Shown piece after piece: positions 47,606 through 55,602 of a DNA stretch of 64,000 bases. The first letter of the stretch is position 1. Every line of letters begins with the position of its first letter. The notes beneath the pieces are model-generated. The model saw only the letters and a list, made by a program, of their open reading frames with translations. It had not been told where the DNA came from and made no database searches. Source of the DNA: a virus. The position numbers and the translations under genes were made by a program. The DNA lies in IMG/VR virus record IMGVR_UViG_3300028025_004345, positions 1-64,000 of that record; one strand, 5' to 3'.

Positions 47606-47734
47606 TTATTTTTTAGGATGCTTTGGTTCGTAGGGTTCAATCTTAGATTTAATACGACCATCTTTGTATAGTCTAACAATCCATCCATCTTTAATCTGAA
47701 TAGGATTAAACGCTGTTGCTTTTTTCTTTGGCAT
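47606..47734 (-). CDS. 42-aa basic protein
   Basis: MPKKKATAFNPIQIKDGWIV start and Lys-rich end. TATAAT (rc of 47741-47746) 6 nt upstream: leaderless. Unknown. Confidence 0.5.
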   Translation of the reverse strand: MPKKKATAFNPIQIKDGWIVRLYKDGRIKSKIEPYEPKHPKK

Positions 47735-47741
47735 TATATAA

Positions 47742-48014
47742 TTATATCATACCGTTAAGCCTGTTGTGTGTCCTGATCCTGTGGCAGTTAGCACAAACCA
47801 CCTCACACTTTTCAATCTCTTTTTTGATAGCCTTCCATGAAAAACCATCATGGATCATTCTAGATATATTATATTTCTTGTCTCTTATATGATCAAAGTC
47901 TAGAATTATATGGTTACCAACACCACAGTCTACACAGCCAGAATCTTCCTTTATTTTGGCAAGCATCCTCTTAAACTCTTGCTTGTTATAATGGTCTAAC
48001 TCTTTGTCAGTCAT
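47742..48014 (-). CDS. HNH endonuclease
   Basis: 90 aa. CVDCGVGNHIILDFDHIRD (C-x2-C and D-H) and CEVVCANCHRIRTHNR (C-x2-C-H) form a zinc-stabilised beta-beta-alpha-metal HNH site. A compact phage endonuclease, probably for homing, packaging or host DNA cutting. TATAAT 7 nt upstream. Confidence 0.85.
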   Translation of the reverse strand: MTDKELDHYNKQEFKRMLAKIKEDSGCVDCGVGNHIILDFDHIRDKKYNISRMIHDGFSWKAIKKEIEKCEVVCANCHRIRTHNRLNGMI

Positions 48015-48042
48015 TGCTTATATTATACCGTGAAATATTAAG

Positions 48043-48124
48043 CCCCACACAGGCAATTCACCTGACTTGCGCCACGGTCTCTATCCAATGGGTAACTAAT
48101 CCATCACTAAGGTCCTGTGTGGGG
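48043..48124 (-). ncRNA. Candidate structured RNA between hsp20 and HNH
   Basis: CCCCACACAGG (48043-48053) and CCTGTGTGGGG (48114-48124) form an 11-bp perfect closing stem around 60 nt that is GC-rich relative to its surroundings and not coding. Could be a processed ncRNA or long terminator. Confidence 0.45.
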
Positions 48125-48138
48125 ACATTTATATTGTA

Positions 48139-48543
48139 CTACTTAATTGCGATTGTTTTTGGTAGTTTGTCTTCTGGGATCTGCTTCTCAAGTTTGATAT
48201 CTAAGATACCATCCTTAAACTCAGCCCCAACCACCTCAACAAACTCAGGAAGGGTAAAGATATCAGTAAACTTACGAGCAGCAATGCCCTTATGTAGATA
48301 CTCTGCACCCTCTGGTAACTCAGCATCCTGCTTTTCGCCCTTGATTGTAAGTTTGCGATTGTCTAGCGATACTGAGACATCATCCTTAGAAAATCCAGCC
48401 AAAGCAAATGAAAGAATATACTCTGTATCATTTAGTTTGATTTGGTTATAAGGTGGATAGTTTGTTGTTGTTGTTACCTTCTGTAGATTTGAGAAGGTAT
48501 TGAAAAATGGATCATTAAAAAGATCCAGTGCTGTTTTTACCAT
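48139..48543 (-). CDS. Small heat-shock protein (Hsp20/IbpA type)
   Basis: 134 aa. An alpha-crystallin domain: YNQIKLNDTEYILSFALAGF, SVSLDNRKLTIKGEK, AEYLHKGIAARKFTDIFTLP, DGILDIKLEKQIPEDKLP. ATP-independent holdase that keeps unfolding proteins soluble; phages carry it to help virion assembly. SD AAAGGGGAA; extended -10 TGCTATAAT (rc of 48601-48609). Confidence 0.95.
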   Translation of the reverse strand: MVKTALDLFNDPFFNTFSNLQKVTTTTNYPPYNQIKLNDTEYILSFALAGFSKDDVSVSLDNRKLTIKGEKQDAELPEGAEYLHKGIAARKFTDIFTLPEFVEVVGAEFKDGILDIKLEKQIPEDKLPKTIAIK

Positions 48544-48617
48544 TTTATTCCCCTTTCAAGCGAATAAGTTAATTTACCCCCCATTTGGGCAGGTATTAAT
48601 ATTATAGCATAAGAAAT

Positions 48618-48640
48618 GAGCAGTTTATAGACGACTGCTC
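48618..48640 (-). terminator. Hairpin, possible terminator
   Basis: GAGCAGT (48618-48624) pairs with ACTGCTC (48634-48640) around a 9-nt loop, upstream of the Hsp20 promoter and downstream of the 48744-49013 gene. Confidence 0.5.
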
Positions 48641-48743
48641 AGGTCTATTAGCCACGAAGATTCAACTCCTGCTAACTTTCCCATCAAGGGAACATCCGTT
48701 GTAAAACCTTTTAAAGTCTCATAGCGGAATAGTATCTATTATA

Positions 48744-49013
48744 CTACTTCTTTTTTACTGCTGTTTTCTTTGCTGGTGCCTTCTTAACTACCTTAGCAGT
48801 CTTGAGTGCTACCTCAACCTCTTTAACATCTGGCATCTTGCCAAATGCCAAGTCATTAGGGTTGGCTGCTCTCAATACTACGGGGACAAGTGCTCCAAGT
48901 AGTGAGTATGCTAGTGTCTGTGGATCTGTCACTCCAGAGGCATACATTGCTGTTGCTGCTCCAAGAACTGATCTTCCATATGACGCTAGTGCTCTTTTAA
49001 TTTGTTCATTCAT
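48744..49013 (-). CDS. Membrane protein with Lys/Ala tail
   Basis: 89 aa: hydrophobic SVLGAATAMYASGVTDPQTL and SLLGALVPVVLRAANP, then KKAPAKKTAVKKK. Two membrane segments and a basic tail fit a holin-like or DNA-anchoring protein. SD AGGAGGAAAATT. Confidence 0.6.
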   Translation of the reverse strand: MNEQIKRALASYGRSVLGAATAMYASGVTDPQTLAYSLLGALVPVVLRAANPNDLAFGKMPDVKEVEVALKTAKVVKKAPAKKTAVKKK

Positions 49014-49023
49014 AATTTTCCTC

Positions 49024-49182
49024 CTAGGATATTATTTTTGTTAGTGCTGTGAATCCAATCCATAGACCAATAATTCCTGCGACTCCCGCAAAAACTGGTG
49101 GTGCTGGGACTGGTAATTTGAATGCGGCAAATACTACGCCACATCCAAAACCTGTTAGTGTTGACAAGATAACATCTTTCAT
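49024..49182 (-). CDS. XapX-domain membrane protein
   Basis: 52 aa. TGFGCGVVFAAFKLPVPAPP followed by FAGVAGIIGLWIGF is the XapX signature (two TM helices with a central LPxPAPP). Found in bacterial operons of unknown role, rare in phages. ATGA overlap with the preceding ORF. Confidence 0.7.
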   Translation of the reverse strand: MKDVILSTLTGFGCGVVFAAFKLPVPAPPVFAGVAGIIGLWIGFTALTKIIS

Positions 49183-49343
49183 CGATAACCTTTTTCTGAT
49201 AGTTCTTTATAATGATTTAAACAAACATCAACAATTGATGTCTCTGTTCCGTATATTTTTTCTGCTTCAAGTTCACACTCAGACACATTGCATGAATAGA
49301 ACGCATCAAATGCACGATCCTGATGTGGCTTGAATTTTATCAT
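49179..49343 (-). CDS. 54-aa hypothetical protein
   Basis: MIKFKPHQDRAFDAFYSCNV start, helical, three Cys. ATGA overlaps both the upstream oxygenase gene and the XapX gene, so translationally coupled. Confidence 0.55.
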   Translation of the reverse strand: MIKFKPHQDRAFDAFYSCNVSECELEAEKIYGTETSIVDVCLNHYKELSEKGYR

Positions 49344-49891
49344 CTGACTAGTCCACTTTCGGGTCTTACACGGCTAGATCCTTCAATTGTAAACCATAGA
49401 GTAGAGGAGTATCTTTCTTTTACAGTATTTTCAAGAACTTCGTGCCAGTAGTTTTCATTGCTGGGAAATGTAATAAGACTATTAGACTTTGGCTTAATCT
49501 TAAGATTATGATCTGTAAAGTTTATTTCTCCTCCTTCATAGTCATCGTTAATATAGTATATTGCTGCAAAATCCCCCGTAGTATCTGCATGCTCATTCAT
49601 CTTGTAGCCTTTTTCAAACTTAATCAGGTGTACTTCTTTTCTTTCAAAAACATTAAGACTTACATTATAGGTTTCTCTGCATTTTTTATCGGCAATCCTA
49701 AAAACTTTTTCTAATATACTGATGATTTGTTCTGGCATTCCATCTTTAAAAAATTTAACACCCCAAGGCTGAGTAACCCAAGAATCAATATTGGTTGTAT
49801 AATAAAGAAGTTGTCTATGCTCTTCTATAGATAAAACATTTTCTGTAATTTGTATATTGTCTACAGAATTTCCTAATTCAAATATTGTCAT
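49340..49891 (-). CDS. P4H-like 2OG-Fe(II) oxygenase
   Basis: 183 aa. NEHADTTGD (H-x-D), ENYWHEVLEN (distal His), YINDDYEGGEINF and RYSSTLWF (Arg for 2OG) give a complete active site. Sister of 49894-50496 and of 40654-41265. Predicted protein or small-molecule hydroxylase. Two nt from the next oxygenase gene, so the pair is co-transcribed. Confidence 0.85.
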   Translation of the reverse strand: MTIFELGNSVDNIQITENVLSIEEHRQLLYYTTNIDSWVTQPWGVKFFKDGMPEQIISILEKVFRIADKKCRETYNVSLNVFERKEVHLIKFEKGYKMNEHADTTGDFAAIYYINDDYEGGEINFTDHNLKIKPKSNSLITFPSNENYWHEVLENTVKERYSSTLWFTIEGSSRVRPESGLVR

Positions 49892-49893
49892 TT

Positions 49894-50496
49894 TTATTTA
49901 TACCATTCTGCATTTTTGTTAAAAGTAGAACCAGTAAACTGAAACCACATAGATGTGCTATATCGGTCTCCACTTCGAATCGTAAGTACTTCATGTAAGT
50001 AATTTTCATTGCCAGGAAAGAAAACAACACTGTTAGGCTTTGGATGAATCTTTACATTGTAATCTGGAAAGTTTATCTCTCCGCCAACATAGTCGTCATT
50101 AATATAGTATATCGATGCAATGTGATTTGACTCTACTGAATCTGTATCTATATGTGGATACAAAACAAGACCCCGTGGAAACTTAATTAAAACAAGGTTG
50201 TCCCTTTTAAAATCATTAATCTTTACATCATAAAAATCTGTGGCAGTATTTTGAACAAATACAAATATTTTTTCTAACATATTTAAAATGTCTTGTGGCA
50301 TCTGGTCTGGACCAACAGTCTCGGCATCCCATGGCTCGTGAACCCATTCTTTACGGGCCTTTACATACTCAAGTAAAACTGTGTGCTCTTCTTCAGACAA
50401 GACATTTTCTATATATCGAATGTTTTCTGCAGAACTTCCTATTTTTTCAACATTTTTTAAATAGACTTCATCTTTGTTTGATGGATCATTAATCAT
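49894..50496 (-). CDS. P4H-like 2OG-Fe(II) oxygenase
   Basis: 200 aa. YPHIDTDSV (H-x-D), NYLHEVLT (distal His), YINDDYVGGEINFPD, DRYSTSMWF. Full set of residues. Tandem duplicate of the previous gene with about one third identical residues by eye. Overlaps the upstream membrane gene by 4 nt. Confidence 0.85.
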   Translation of the reverse strand: MINDPSNKDEVYLKNVEKIGSSAENIRYIENVLSEEEHTVLLEYVKARKEWVHEPWDAETVGPDQMPQDILNMLEKIFVFVQNTATDFYDVKINDFKRDNLVLIKFPRGLVLYPHIDTDSVESNHIASIYYINDDYVGGEINFPDYNVKIHPKPNSVVFFPGNENYLHEVLTIRSGDRYSTSMWFQFTGSTFNKNAEWYK

Positions 50497-50900
50497 GTAT
50501 CTATTTTACCATAGTCTTCTGGTAGCAGTTTCTTTAGTTCTTCATATGCTCCAGTGATTTTTTTCATAGAGTAGTAGTTGGGAGCCATAGATCCGACATC
50601 CCCATACTCTTTAAAATAACTAATCTCTGGCTCAATATCACTAATAAACTTATTTAAAGATGCTTGCACTTCGTCTATATAGGTGTATGCCCAGTCACGA
50701 GAATCTGAAATAAATTTTAAAAAGTCTTCATTAGACTGTTCTTGCTCTGTTTTTGTTTCTTGTTTTTGTGCTTCCTGGATCATCATAAAATCTAGCATAT
50801 TGGCAACTATCTGTATAGTCTTTTTTCTTTGAATGTAAAAAAGAAAACCTAATACCGTAGATGTGACTGATAAAATAACTAACAATATCGGCTGGATCAT
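50493..50900 (-). CDS. Membrane-anchored hypothetical protein
   Basis: 135 aa. N-terminal TM helix (PILLVILSVTSTVLGFLFYI), basic stop-transfer, then a soluble helical domain. ATGA overlaps with neighbours. Unknown. Confidence 0.6.
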   Translation of the reverse strand: MIQPILLVILSVTSTVLGFLFYIQRKKTIQIVANMLDFMMIQEAQKQETKTEQEQSNEDFLKFISDSRDWAYTYIDEVQASLNKFISDIEPEISYFKEYGDVGSMAPNYYSMKKITGAYEELKKLLPEDYGKIDT

Positions 50901-51136
50901 AGTTCTTTGCCACCCTCTCTAACTAGAAGAACAATTGCTCCGTTATCCTCTAGTGCCTTTTTTACACGAATCATATATTCAATAGCCTGCTTTTTTAACT
51001 CCACAGTTTCTAAAGACATAAAGTCTTTTTCTTTTGCTTTTACTGTTATAAAGTCATCATTATCTATAATCTGTAAAGAAAAATTATTAGGAGCATGAAG
51101 TGATCTAAATGCTCTTCTCATTGCGTCTGTGTACAT
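50897..51136 (-). CDS. Hypothetical protein
   Basis: 79 aa; MRRAFRSLHAPNNFSLQIID then charged helix, ending AIVLLVREGGKEL. Unknown; coupled with the next gene. Confidence 0.6.
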   Translation of the reverse strand: MYTDAMRRAFRSLHAPNNFSLQIIDNDDFITVKAKEKDFMSLETVELKKQAIEYMIRVKKALEDNGAIVLLVREGGKEL

Positions 51137-51137
51137 A

Positions 51138-51419
51138 TTACTCCATTGTTAATGATTGCCATGTCATTCCCCAGTCATTTTTGCTCTTGTGGCTAGAGAA
51201 TTCTTTTGATATCTCTCCATTTTCTAAGTATACCCCGCCCCAAACACCCCACTCTTTACCTGAAATTCCAACAGAAAAACATTCTTTTCTTACTGGGCAG
51301 GAAAAGCATAAAGCATCTATTGCTGGCCTTAGTATTTCATCATCTTCGTATTTGTCAAAGAATAAATTTGTGTCATAATCTAAACAAACAGCGTTGTCTT
51401 TCCATTTAAATTTATTCAA
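51138..51419 (-). CDS. WhiB-family transcriptional regulator
   Basis: 93 aa. Four cysteines in WhiB order: AVCLDYDTNLFFD, then ALCFSCPVRKECFSVG (C-x2-C-x5-C), followed by the GVWGG turn. These ligate a [4Fe-4S] cluster and contact the primary sigma factor in actinobacteria. The C-terminus is weakly basic compared with cellular WhiBs. Phage copies can rewire host transcription (for example to block superinfection). Strong evidence for an actinobacterial host. Confidence 0.9.
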   Translation of the reverse strand: MNKFKWKDNAVCLDYDTNLFFDKYEDDEILRPAIDALCFSCPVRKECFSVGISGKEWGVWGGVYLENGEISKEFSSHKSKNDWGMTWQSLTME

Positions 51420-51632
51420 TTAGATCACATACTTATCAGGAATTTCCCAACCTAGATTAGAAGGAACAAACTCTTTTTTCATTTGCCATTTGTTGTTTTT
51501 ATAAATGCCAAACTTTGAAAAGTATGCCTTCTCTGATGGAAATGTTTCCACTACTGTCCATCCATCCCAAGACAGTTGTCTGTTCTTGTTGACTATTGAT
51601 TCCATAGTCTCTAAAGAATTAATTAACTTCAT
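51420..51632 (-). CDS. Hypothetical protein
   Basis: 70 aa, Trp/Lys-rich (SWDGWTVVETFPSEKAYFSK). Directly precedes the WhiB gene with no gap, so co-expressed. Unknown; a WhiB partner is possible. Confidence 0.6.
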   Translation of the reverse strand: MKLINSLETMESIVNKNRQLSWDGWTVVETFPSEKAYFSKFGIYKNNKWQMKKEFVPSNLGWEIPDKYVI

Positions 51633-51682
51633 AGTGTTTCCGTTCTGTTTGTGTGCAAAGCACTGGCTTATGTATATTCTAT

Positions 51683-52033
51683 TTAAAAATTATATACATT
51701 TGTATTGATGTTGTGTAGTTTTGAAAAATGAACAAGTTTAGACATTGGCTCTTTTGGTTTACATAAAAAAGCAAAATGATTTAACTCTGAAATATTTGTT
51801 TCAATCCACCAATGTGGAACAGGCTTATACTTAATACTTTTACCACGAGACTTTAAGCCTCTTTCTGATAAGTTAACAAACTCCATGGCCATCATATTAA
51901 TGTTTTCTGGTCCTGCAGAATACAAATAAAATTCTTTATCTTCTTCTGTTAATTCAGATAAGGCAACAGCCATAGATCTAAGGAAGATCTGGTAGTCATC
52001 AAAACTACTGGTCCCCTGAACTCCTACTATCAT
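51683..52033 (-). CDS. Rossmann-like (SLOG/DUF2493-type) protein
   Basis: 116 aa from ATG 52033 (SD GAAGGGA). IVGVQGTSSFDDYQIFLRSM, EFYLYSAGPENINMMAMEF suggest a nucleotide-binding Rossmann fold of the SLOG/DUF2493 kind (G-x-R/T-x-F-x-D ... SGG-like). Upstream in-frame TTG is unlikely. Assignment is moderate. Confidence 0.5.
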   Translation of the reverse strand: MIVGVQGTSSFDDYQIFLRSMAVALSELTEEDKEFYLYSAGPENINMMAMEFVNLSERGLKSRGKSIKYKPVPHWWIETNISELNHFAFLCKPKEPMSKLVHFSKLHNINTNVYNF

Positions 52034-52421
52034 TGCCAATCCCTTCTCTTAATTTATCCATTATGAATAACATCTTGTCTAATTGTACCTTATCCATGTG
52101 TATCGTGTCAACTTGTTCTGCTGCTTCCTTATCGATAAGTTCATCAACTAGTGGTGCTTTATAAAAAATATTGTCCTTGATCCAGTACGCATCATTATCA
52201 AAAATAATAACCTTTATGTTTGTTTTATCATAATGAAGGTTTGCCTGAGTTTTAACCTTTATTCTTCTTGCATTATTTTTTCTATTGCTATATCGGTGCT
52301 GCAACATTGACTGACTAATTATAGGCTGCCGATTATTCTTTATATTATTTCTCAGGATGTATATGTATAATAGCAAAATGATAGTTAGAGTTGTCCCAAT
52401 AGCACCATAAAAATTATTCAT
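52005..52421 (-). CDS. Membrane-anchored hypothetical protein
   Basis: 138 aa. TM helix (AIGTTLTIILLLYIYILRN), basic linker, then a soluble domain (IKVIIFDNDAYWIKDNIFYK). Overlaps the SLOG-like gene by 29 nt. Confidence 0.6.
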   Translation of the reverse strand: MNNFYGAIGTTLTIILLLYIYILRNNIKNNRQPIISQSMLQHRYSNRKNNARRIKVKTQANLHYDKTNIKVIIFDNDAYWIKDNIFYKAPLVDELIDKEAAEQVDTIHMDKVQLDKMLFIMDKLREGIGNDSRSSGDQ

Positions 52422-52445
52422 AAATACTCCTAGACACCCAGTATA

Positions 52446-52778
52446 TCAGTTTTTGTTAAAAAGAGCCTTCACTATTTCTTCAATGACCACTCTCTCATCT
52501 TTTGGTAAAGACTTTATGGCTAAAGCATCAAAGCCTTTTGGTCCTAACTTTACCAAAGGATCTTTCTCTGTTATATTCATGTCAAGGAAACCTTTTTCCC
52601 AAAGCATTAAGGTTACTTCTGAAAAATATGCAGACAAGTCCTCGCTAAGCCTAGCATCAATATCTTTAAGCCTCTCTGTAGGCTTATACAATGGCTCTCC
52701 AGTCTCAGAGTCTTTACCTGCAAACTCTAAGCCACCATTTAAAACTAGGTTGTCAACAATATCAAAGTCATCACTCAC
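52446..52778 (-). CDS. Hypothetical protein
   Basis: 110 aa acidic helical protein (PTERLKDIDARLSEDLSAYF). ATGA overlap with the nuclease gene upstream. Unknown; phage-typical. Confidence 0.6.
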   Translation of the reverse strand: MSDDFDIVDNLVLNGGLEFAGKDSETGEPLYKPTERLKDIDARLSEDLSAYFSEVTLMLWEKGFLDMNITEKDPLVKLGPKGFDALAIKSLPKDERVVIEEIVKALFNKN

Positions 52779-53182
52779 TTGCCAGACTTCTTTCTGGCCT
52801 TTGTAAGTGCAGCGAAATCTTTAACCTTTGTATCTCCAAGGTATCCCCAAGCATAACCATCGTTGATCATCATGTCATTAAGAGATACTGTGTTGCCATC
52901 TACATACACCCAGCCTAAAATGCGACCATACTTTTCAGATGAGTCCATCTTTTCAGTCTTAATTACAACAGACTTAGCATCCTTTAAAGACTTCTTTAGG
53001 TACTCTTTAGCCTCTAATCCAAGTGCCTTTTCAGCAAGATCCTTTGTGCGAGACTCAGGGGTATCAATACCAGCCAGCCTTACACGAGATGCAAACAGGA
53101 TATCAAACCCTAAATCAATAAGAACATCGATGGTATCTCCATCTACTACATTCTCTACTTTTCTTACATAGTATTCATACAT
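52775..53182 (-). CDS. Thermonuclease (SNase-like)
   Basis: 135 aa from ATG 53182 (SD GGGGGAGA). VVDGDTIDVLIDLG, RVRLAGIDTPES, YGRILGWVYVDG and NDMMINDGYAW are the staphylococcal-nuclease motifs with the catalytic D/R/E set (D-G-D-T, R-L-x-G-I-D-T-P-E). No signal peptide, so it acts in the host cytoplasm, probably degrading host nucleic acid. Confidence 0.9.
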   Translation of the reverse strand: MYEYYVRKVENVVDGDTIDVLIDLGFDILFASRVRLAGIDTPESRTKDLAEKALGLEAKEYLKKSLKDAKSVVIKTEKMDSSEKYGRILGWVYVDGNTVSLNDMMINDGYAWGYLGDTKVKDFAALTKARKKSGK

Positions 53183-53385
53183 TATTTTCTCCCCCATTTA
53201 ACTTTATTCCAACCACGCTCATGGAAGTAATAAAGGACTGTCTTTGTAAATACCTCAAAACTTGCAATTGCTCCAGCCGTAACTGGCTCTTTGGTTATTG
53301 CCCAAGATATTACAAAAGTATCTGCTGTACCAATAATACGCCAAGTGATTGCTTTTAATGCTGATCTTTGTTTGGTTACATTCAT
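53182..53385 (-). CDS. DUF2061-family membrane protein
   Basis: 67 aa from ATG 53385 (GGAG upstream). QRSALKAITWRIIGTADTFV and FTKTVLYYFHERGWNKVKWG are the DUF2061 signature (two TM segments). A second copy is at 54749-54949. In bacteria linked to APS-kinase/sulfate genes in some genomes; here it sits beside an APS-kinase-containing gene. Confidence 0.75.
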   Translation of the reverse strand: MNVTKQRSALKAITWRIIGTADTFVISWAITKEPVTAGAIASFEVFTKTVLYYFHERGWNKVKWGRK

Positions 53386-53430
53386 GAAGGCCACTCCATA
53401 TTGTTTGGCTTAGTTATCCAAACCCAAACC

Positions 53431-54192
53431 TTAGATGCCCATTTCTTTACGCTTTTGCGTAGCCGATATAGCATGAATGTCTGCCCCCAAATCTACTTGC
53501 TCAATCTTGTATCCTACATCTCTCCCGTATACAATGTTAGTAATGTTAGGTAGTCTTAATACTAATGCCCCATCCATAAACTCATCCTTGGCAATATATT
53601 CTTTTACCTGATCAAACTTAAGTGGATCCTTCTCACTTGTATTATAGGTGTTACGGACTCCAAGAAGAACCTGTTCTGTTCTGTTCCCAGCCTCTTTGTA
53701 AAGTGCATGATGACCTTCATGCCATGGCTGATAGCGACCAAGCATTAGTGTTGTTGGGGCAGACCAGTCATGTAGGTTAAACTGATTAATGATTACCGAT
53801 GCCTTTTCATTTGCATCCCATTCATGGCTTATAAAAGCAATGTCATAGTTTGTTGGCATTTCAAACATCTTGTTGGTGTCTTCAAATCTTCCTTCTTCAA
53901 TCGTGTTCATGAATACCAAAATGTCTGGCTTGCCAAACGCTACACGAGTTAGATCTGTTGGGCATACAAAGTCTACAATTACTGGAGCAACTCCTTGCTT
54001 AGCAATCAACCTTGCCATCTCACCCATACGACGAGCCTGCTCAAGCCTATCTTCTGGAGTAAATCCTAAGTCTGAATTTACTGTTGCACGAACTTCATCT
54101 GCGTTGAGATGTATAGCATTGATACGCTCTTTAAGGGCTTTTGCTAATTCTGTTTTACCAGAACCAGGTAGTCCAATAATTTGAATTATCAT
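53431..54192 (-). CDS. APS kinase / nucleotidyltransferase fusion
   Basis: 253 aa. Residues about 1-145: APS-kinase-like (IIGLPGSGKTELAKALKE P-loop, LNADEVR, NSDLGFTPEDRLEQARRMGE, VIVDFVCPT). About 155-253: cytidylyl/adenylyltransferase fold (TLMLGRYQPWHEGHHALYKE with H-x-G-H, and an ISATQKRKEMG tail like ISxTxxR). The N-terminal domain would phosphorylate APS to PAPS, the sulfate donor for the sulfotransferase at 43104. The C-terminal domain resembles NMN-adenylyltransferases rather than ATP sulfurylase, so it may instead supply a nucleotide or work on another substrate. Confidence 0.75.
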   Translation of the reverse strand: MIIQIIGLPGSGKTELAKALKERINAIHLNADEVRATVNSDLGFTPEDRLEQARRMGEMARLIAKQGVAPVIVDFVCPTDLTRVAFGKPDILVFMNTIEEGRFEDTNKMFEMPTNYDIAFISHEWDANEKASVIINQFNLHDWSAPTTLMLGRYQPWHEGHHALYKEAGNRTEQVLLGVRNTYNTSEKDPLKFDQVKEYIAKDEFMDGALVLRLPNITNIVYGRDVGYKIEQVDLGADIHAISATQKRKEMGI

Positions 54193-54446
54193 CAGTAATC
54201 TTTACCTTTTGCCTTATTCTCAACAAGTTTTTCTCTTTCATCAAGAATGGTAAGAGCAAAAGACATCATTTTTTTATAACCTTCAGGATTATCCATAATC
54301 TTATTGTAGTGATGTCCACAAAACATTAAATCTCCAGAGATTCCAGTAACTTGAACTAACGCTTCAGCAGCACAAGAATCACACCTATCTAATGGAGATA
54401 GTGTCCACTGCTTTACTTCTACTGATTCATCAATCATTGTCTTCAT
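54192..54446 (-). CDS. DUF7455-like protein
   Basis: 84 aa from ATG 54446. LDRCDSCAAEALVQVTGIS then LMFCGHHYNK (C-x2-C ... C-x-H-H) matches a small zinc protein common in actinobacteria and actinophages. Longer frame from 54491 overlaps the FmdB gene and lacks an SD. ATGA link to the kinase gene. Confidence 0.65.
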   Translation of the reverse strand: MKTMIDESVEVKQWTLSPLDRCDSCAAEALVQVTGISGDLMFCGHHYNKIMDNPEGYKKMMSFALTILDEREKLVENKAKGKDY

Positions 54447-54456
54447 AGTATACTGC

Positions 54457-54642
54457 CTATTTCTTTCTGTTATCAGTGGAATAAAATCCACTACCGTTGA
54501 AAACTGCTCCTATATTCGAGTATACACGAACCAGAGGCAGATTGCAAGTTTCACAACCATACCCTGGATCGTCTTCTTTTATACTACGAACCTTTGTGTA
54601 GTTCTTATTACAGGACTCACAAACATATTCGTAGGCTGGCAC
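54457..54642 (-). CDS. FmdB-family zinc-ribbon protein
   Basis: 61 aa, GTG start overlapping a stop (TAGTG). PAYEYVCESCNKNYTKVRSI ... CETCNLPLVRVYS then NGSGFYSTDNR: the FmdB C-x2-C/C-x2-C ribbon with the G-S-G-F-Y-x-T-D end. Role unknown. Confidence 0.85.
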   Translation of the reverse strand: MPAYEYVCESCNKNYTKVRSIKEDDPGYGCETCNLPLVRVYSNIGAVFNGSGFYSTDNRKK

Positions 54643-54749
54643 TATTTCTTTTTCTTTTCTTTTACTGTCCAGATTGGTGCCTTAAGCGAATCCCCACCCC
54701 ACTCATAGCCTAATGCCTTTACGACAAACTTAATTATCTTAATACGCAT
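54642..54749 (-). CDS. 35-aa basic peptide
   Basis: MRIKIIKFVVKALGYEWGGD start, KEKKKK end. TAATG and TAGTG overlaps with both neighbours support translation. Unknown. Confidence 0.5.
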   Translation of the reverse strand: MRIKIIKFVVKALGYEWGGDSLKAPIWTVKEKKKK

Positions 54750-54949
54750 TACTTTACCTTGTTTCCAAACTTAGCCCAAACTCTTTCGTGTAAGAAATAT
54801 CCGAGTGCTTCCCAACCAATGTAAATAAGAGCACCAAGACTTGCATACTCCCACTCTCCAGTAAACAAAAATATAATTCCAGCAAGAACTACAAGATGAA
54901 ATGTTTCCCAACTTAAGGTTTTAATTGAACTCTTTCTAGTTGATTCCAT
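54749..54949 (-). CDS. DUF2061-family membrane protein
   Basis: 66 aa. KSSIKTLSWETFHLVVLAGI, then YIGWEALGYFLHERVWAKFG, diverged paralog of 53182-53385. One nt after the endolysin stop and coupled to the 35-aa ORF. Confidence 0.7.
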   Translation of the reverse strand: MESTRKSSIKTLSWETFHLVVLAGIIFLFTGEWEYASLGALIYIGWEALGYFLHERVWAKFGNKVK

Positions 54950-54950
54950 T

Positions 54951-55565
54951 TTACTTAGCCTTCTTTGCTACTGGTTTCTTAACTACTGGCTTTACTGCAG
55001 GCTTTGCTACAACTGGTGCTACCACCTTATTGAGAAGCGGAGCATTTTCTTCACCAGTATAAACTGGACGACCCCAACCGACAACTCCATTAAGCAACTT
55101 CTTCTTGTTGTTTTTTACATAACCACGAGTCTTCTCTACGCACATTCCGCCATTGCGCTGATCTCCCTTTGCAGTTCCTGAAGTGTTTCCCTCAATAACT
55201 TGGATTGTTCCATCTCCGTTGTTCTTGATACAAATTCCAACATGTGAAATACGATTTACACCATCTTCTGGAAAATCAAAATAAATCCAGTCTCCTGCTT
55301 GTGGATCATCATTACGAGCATCTGACCAACGCCCATTCTTCTTGAACCAATCTGACGCTGCTACTGTTGATGCAGACTTTGGATACTTCTTTGGATCTAA
55401 TCCTGATGTAAATGCACACCAAGAAACAAATGACTGGCACCATGGCTGAAAATTCATCCCAGTCCACTTGCCATATTTTGTTTCATTATCTTTAGGGCCT
55501 TCAATTGTGCCCACTTCCTTTTTTGCAATCTCAATGATTGCTTCTAGACTACCTTTTGCTGCCAT
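54951..55565 (-). CDS. CHAP-domain endolysin
   Basis: 204 aa. CHAP (NlpC/P60-like) amidase/peptidase: NFQPWCQSFVSWCAFTSGLD with catalytic Cys, HVGICIKNNGDG with catalytic His, and VIEGNTSG. C-terminal ~40 residues are Lys/Ala/Pro/Val repeats (KPVVKKPVAKKAK) likely binding cell wall or acting as a positively charged anchor. No signal peptide, so export needs a holin. SD AAAGGAGGAATAA. Confidence 0.85.
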   Translation of the reverse strand: MAAKGSLEAIIEIAKKEVGTIEGPKDNETKYGKWTGMNFQPWCQSFVSWCAFTSGLDPKKYPKSASTVAASDWFKKNGRWSDARNDDPQAGDWIYFDFPEDGVNRISHVGICIKNNGDGTIQVIEGNTSGTAKGDQRNGGMCVEKTRGYVKNNKKKLLNGVVGWGRPVYTGEENAPLLNKVVAPVVAKPAVKPVVKKPVAKKAK

Positions 55566-55602
55566 TTTATTCCTCCTTTAAGGACATATCTATTATACCA
55601 GT

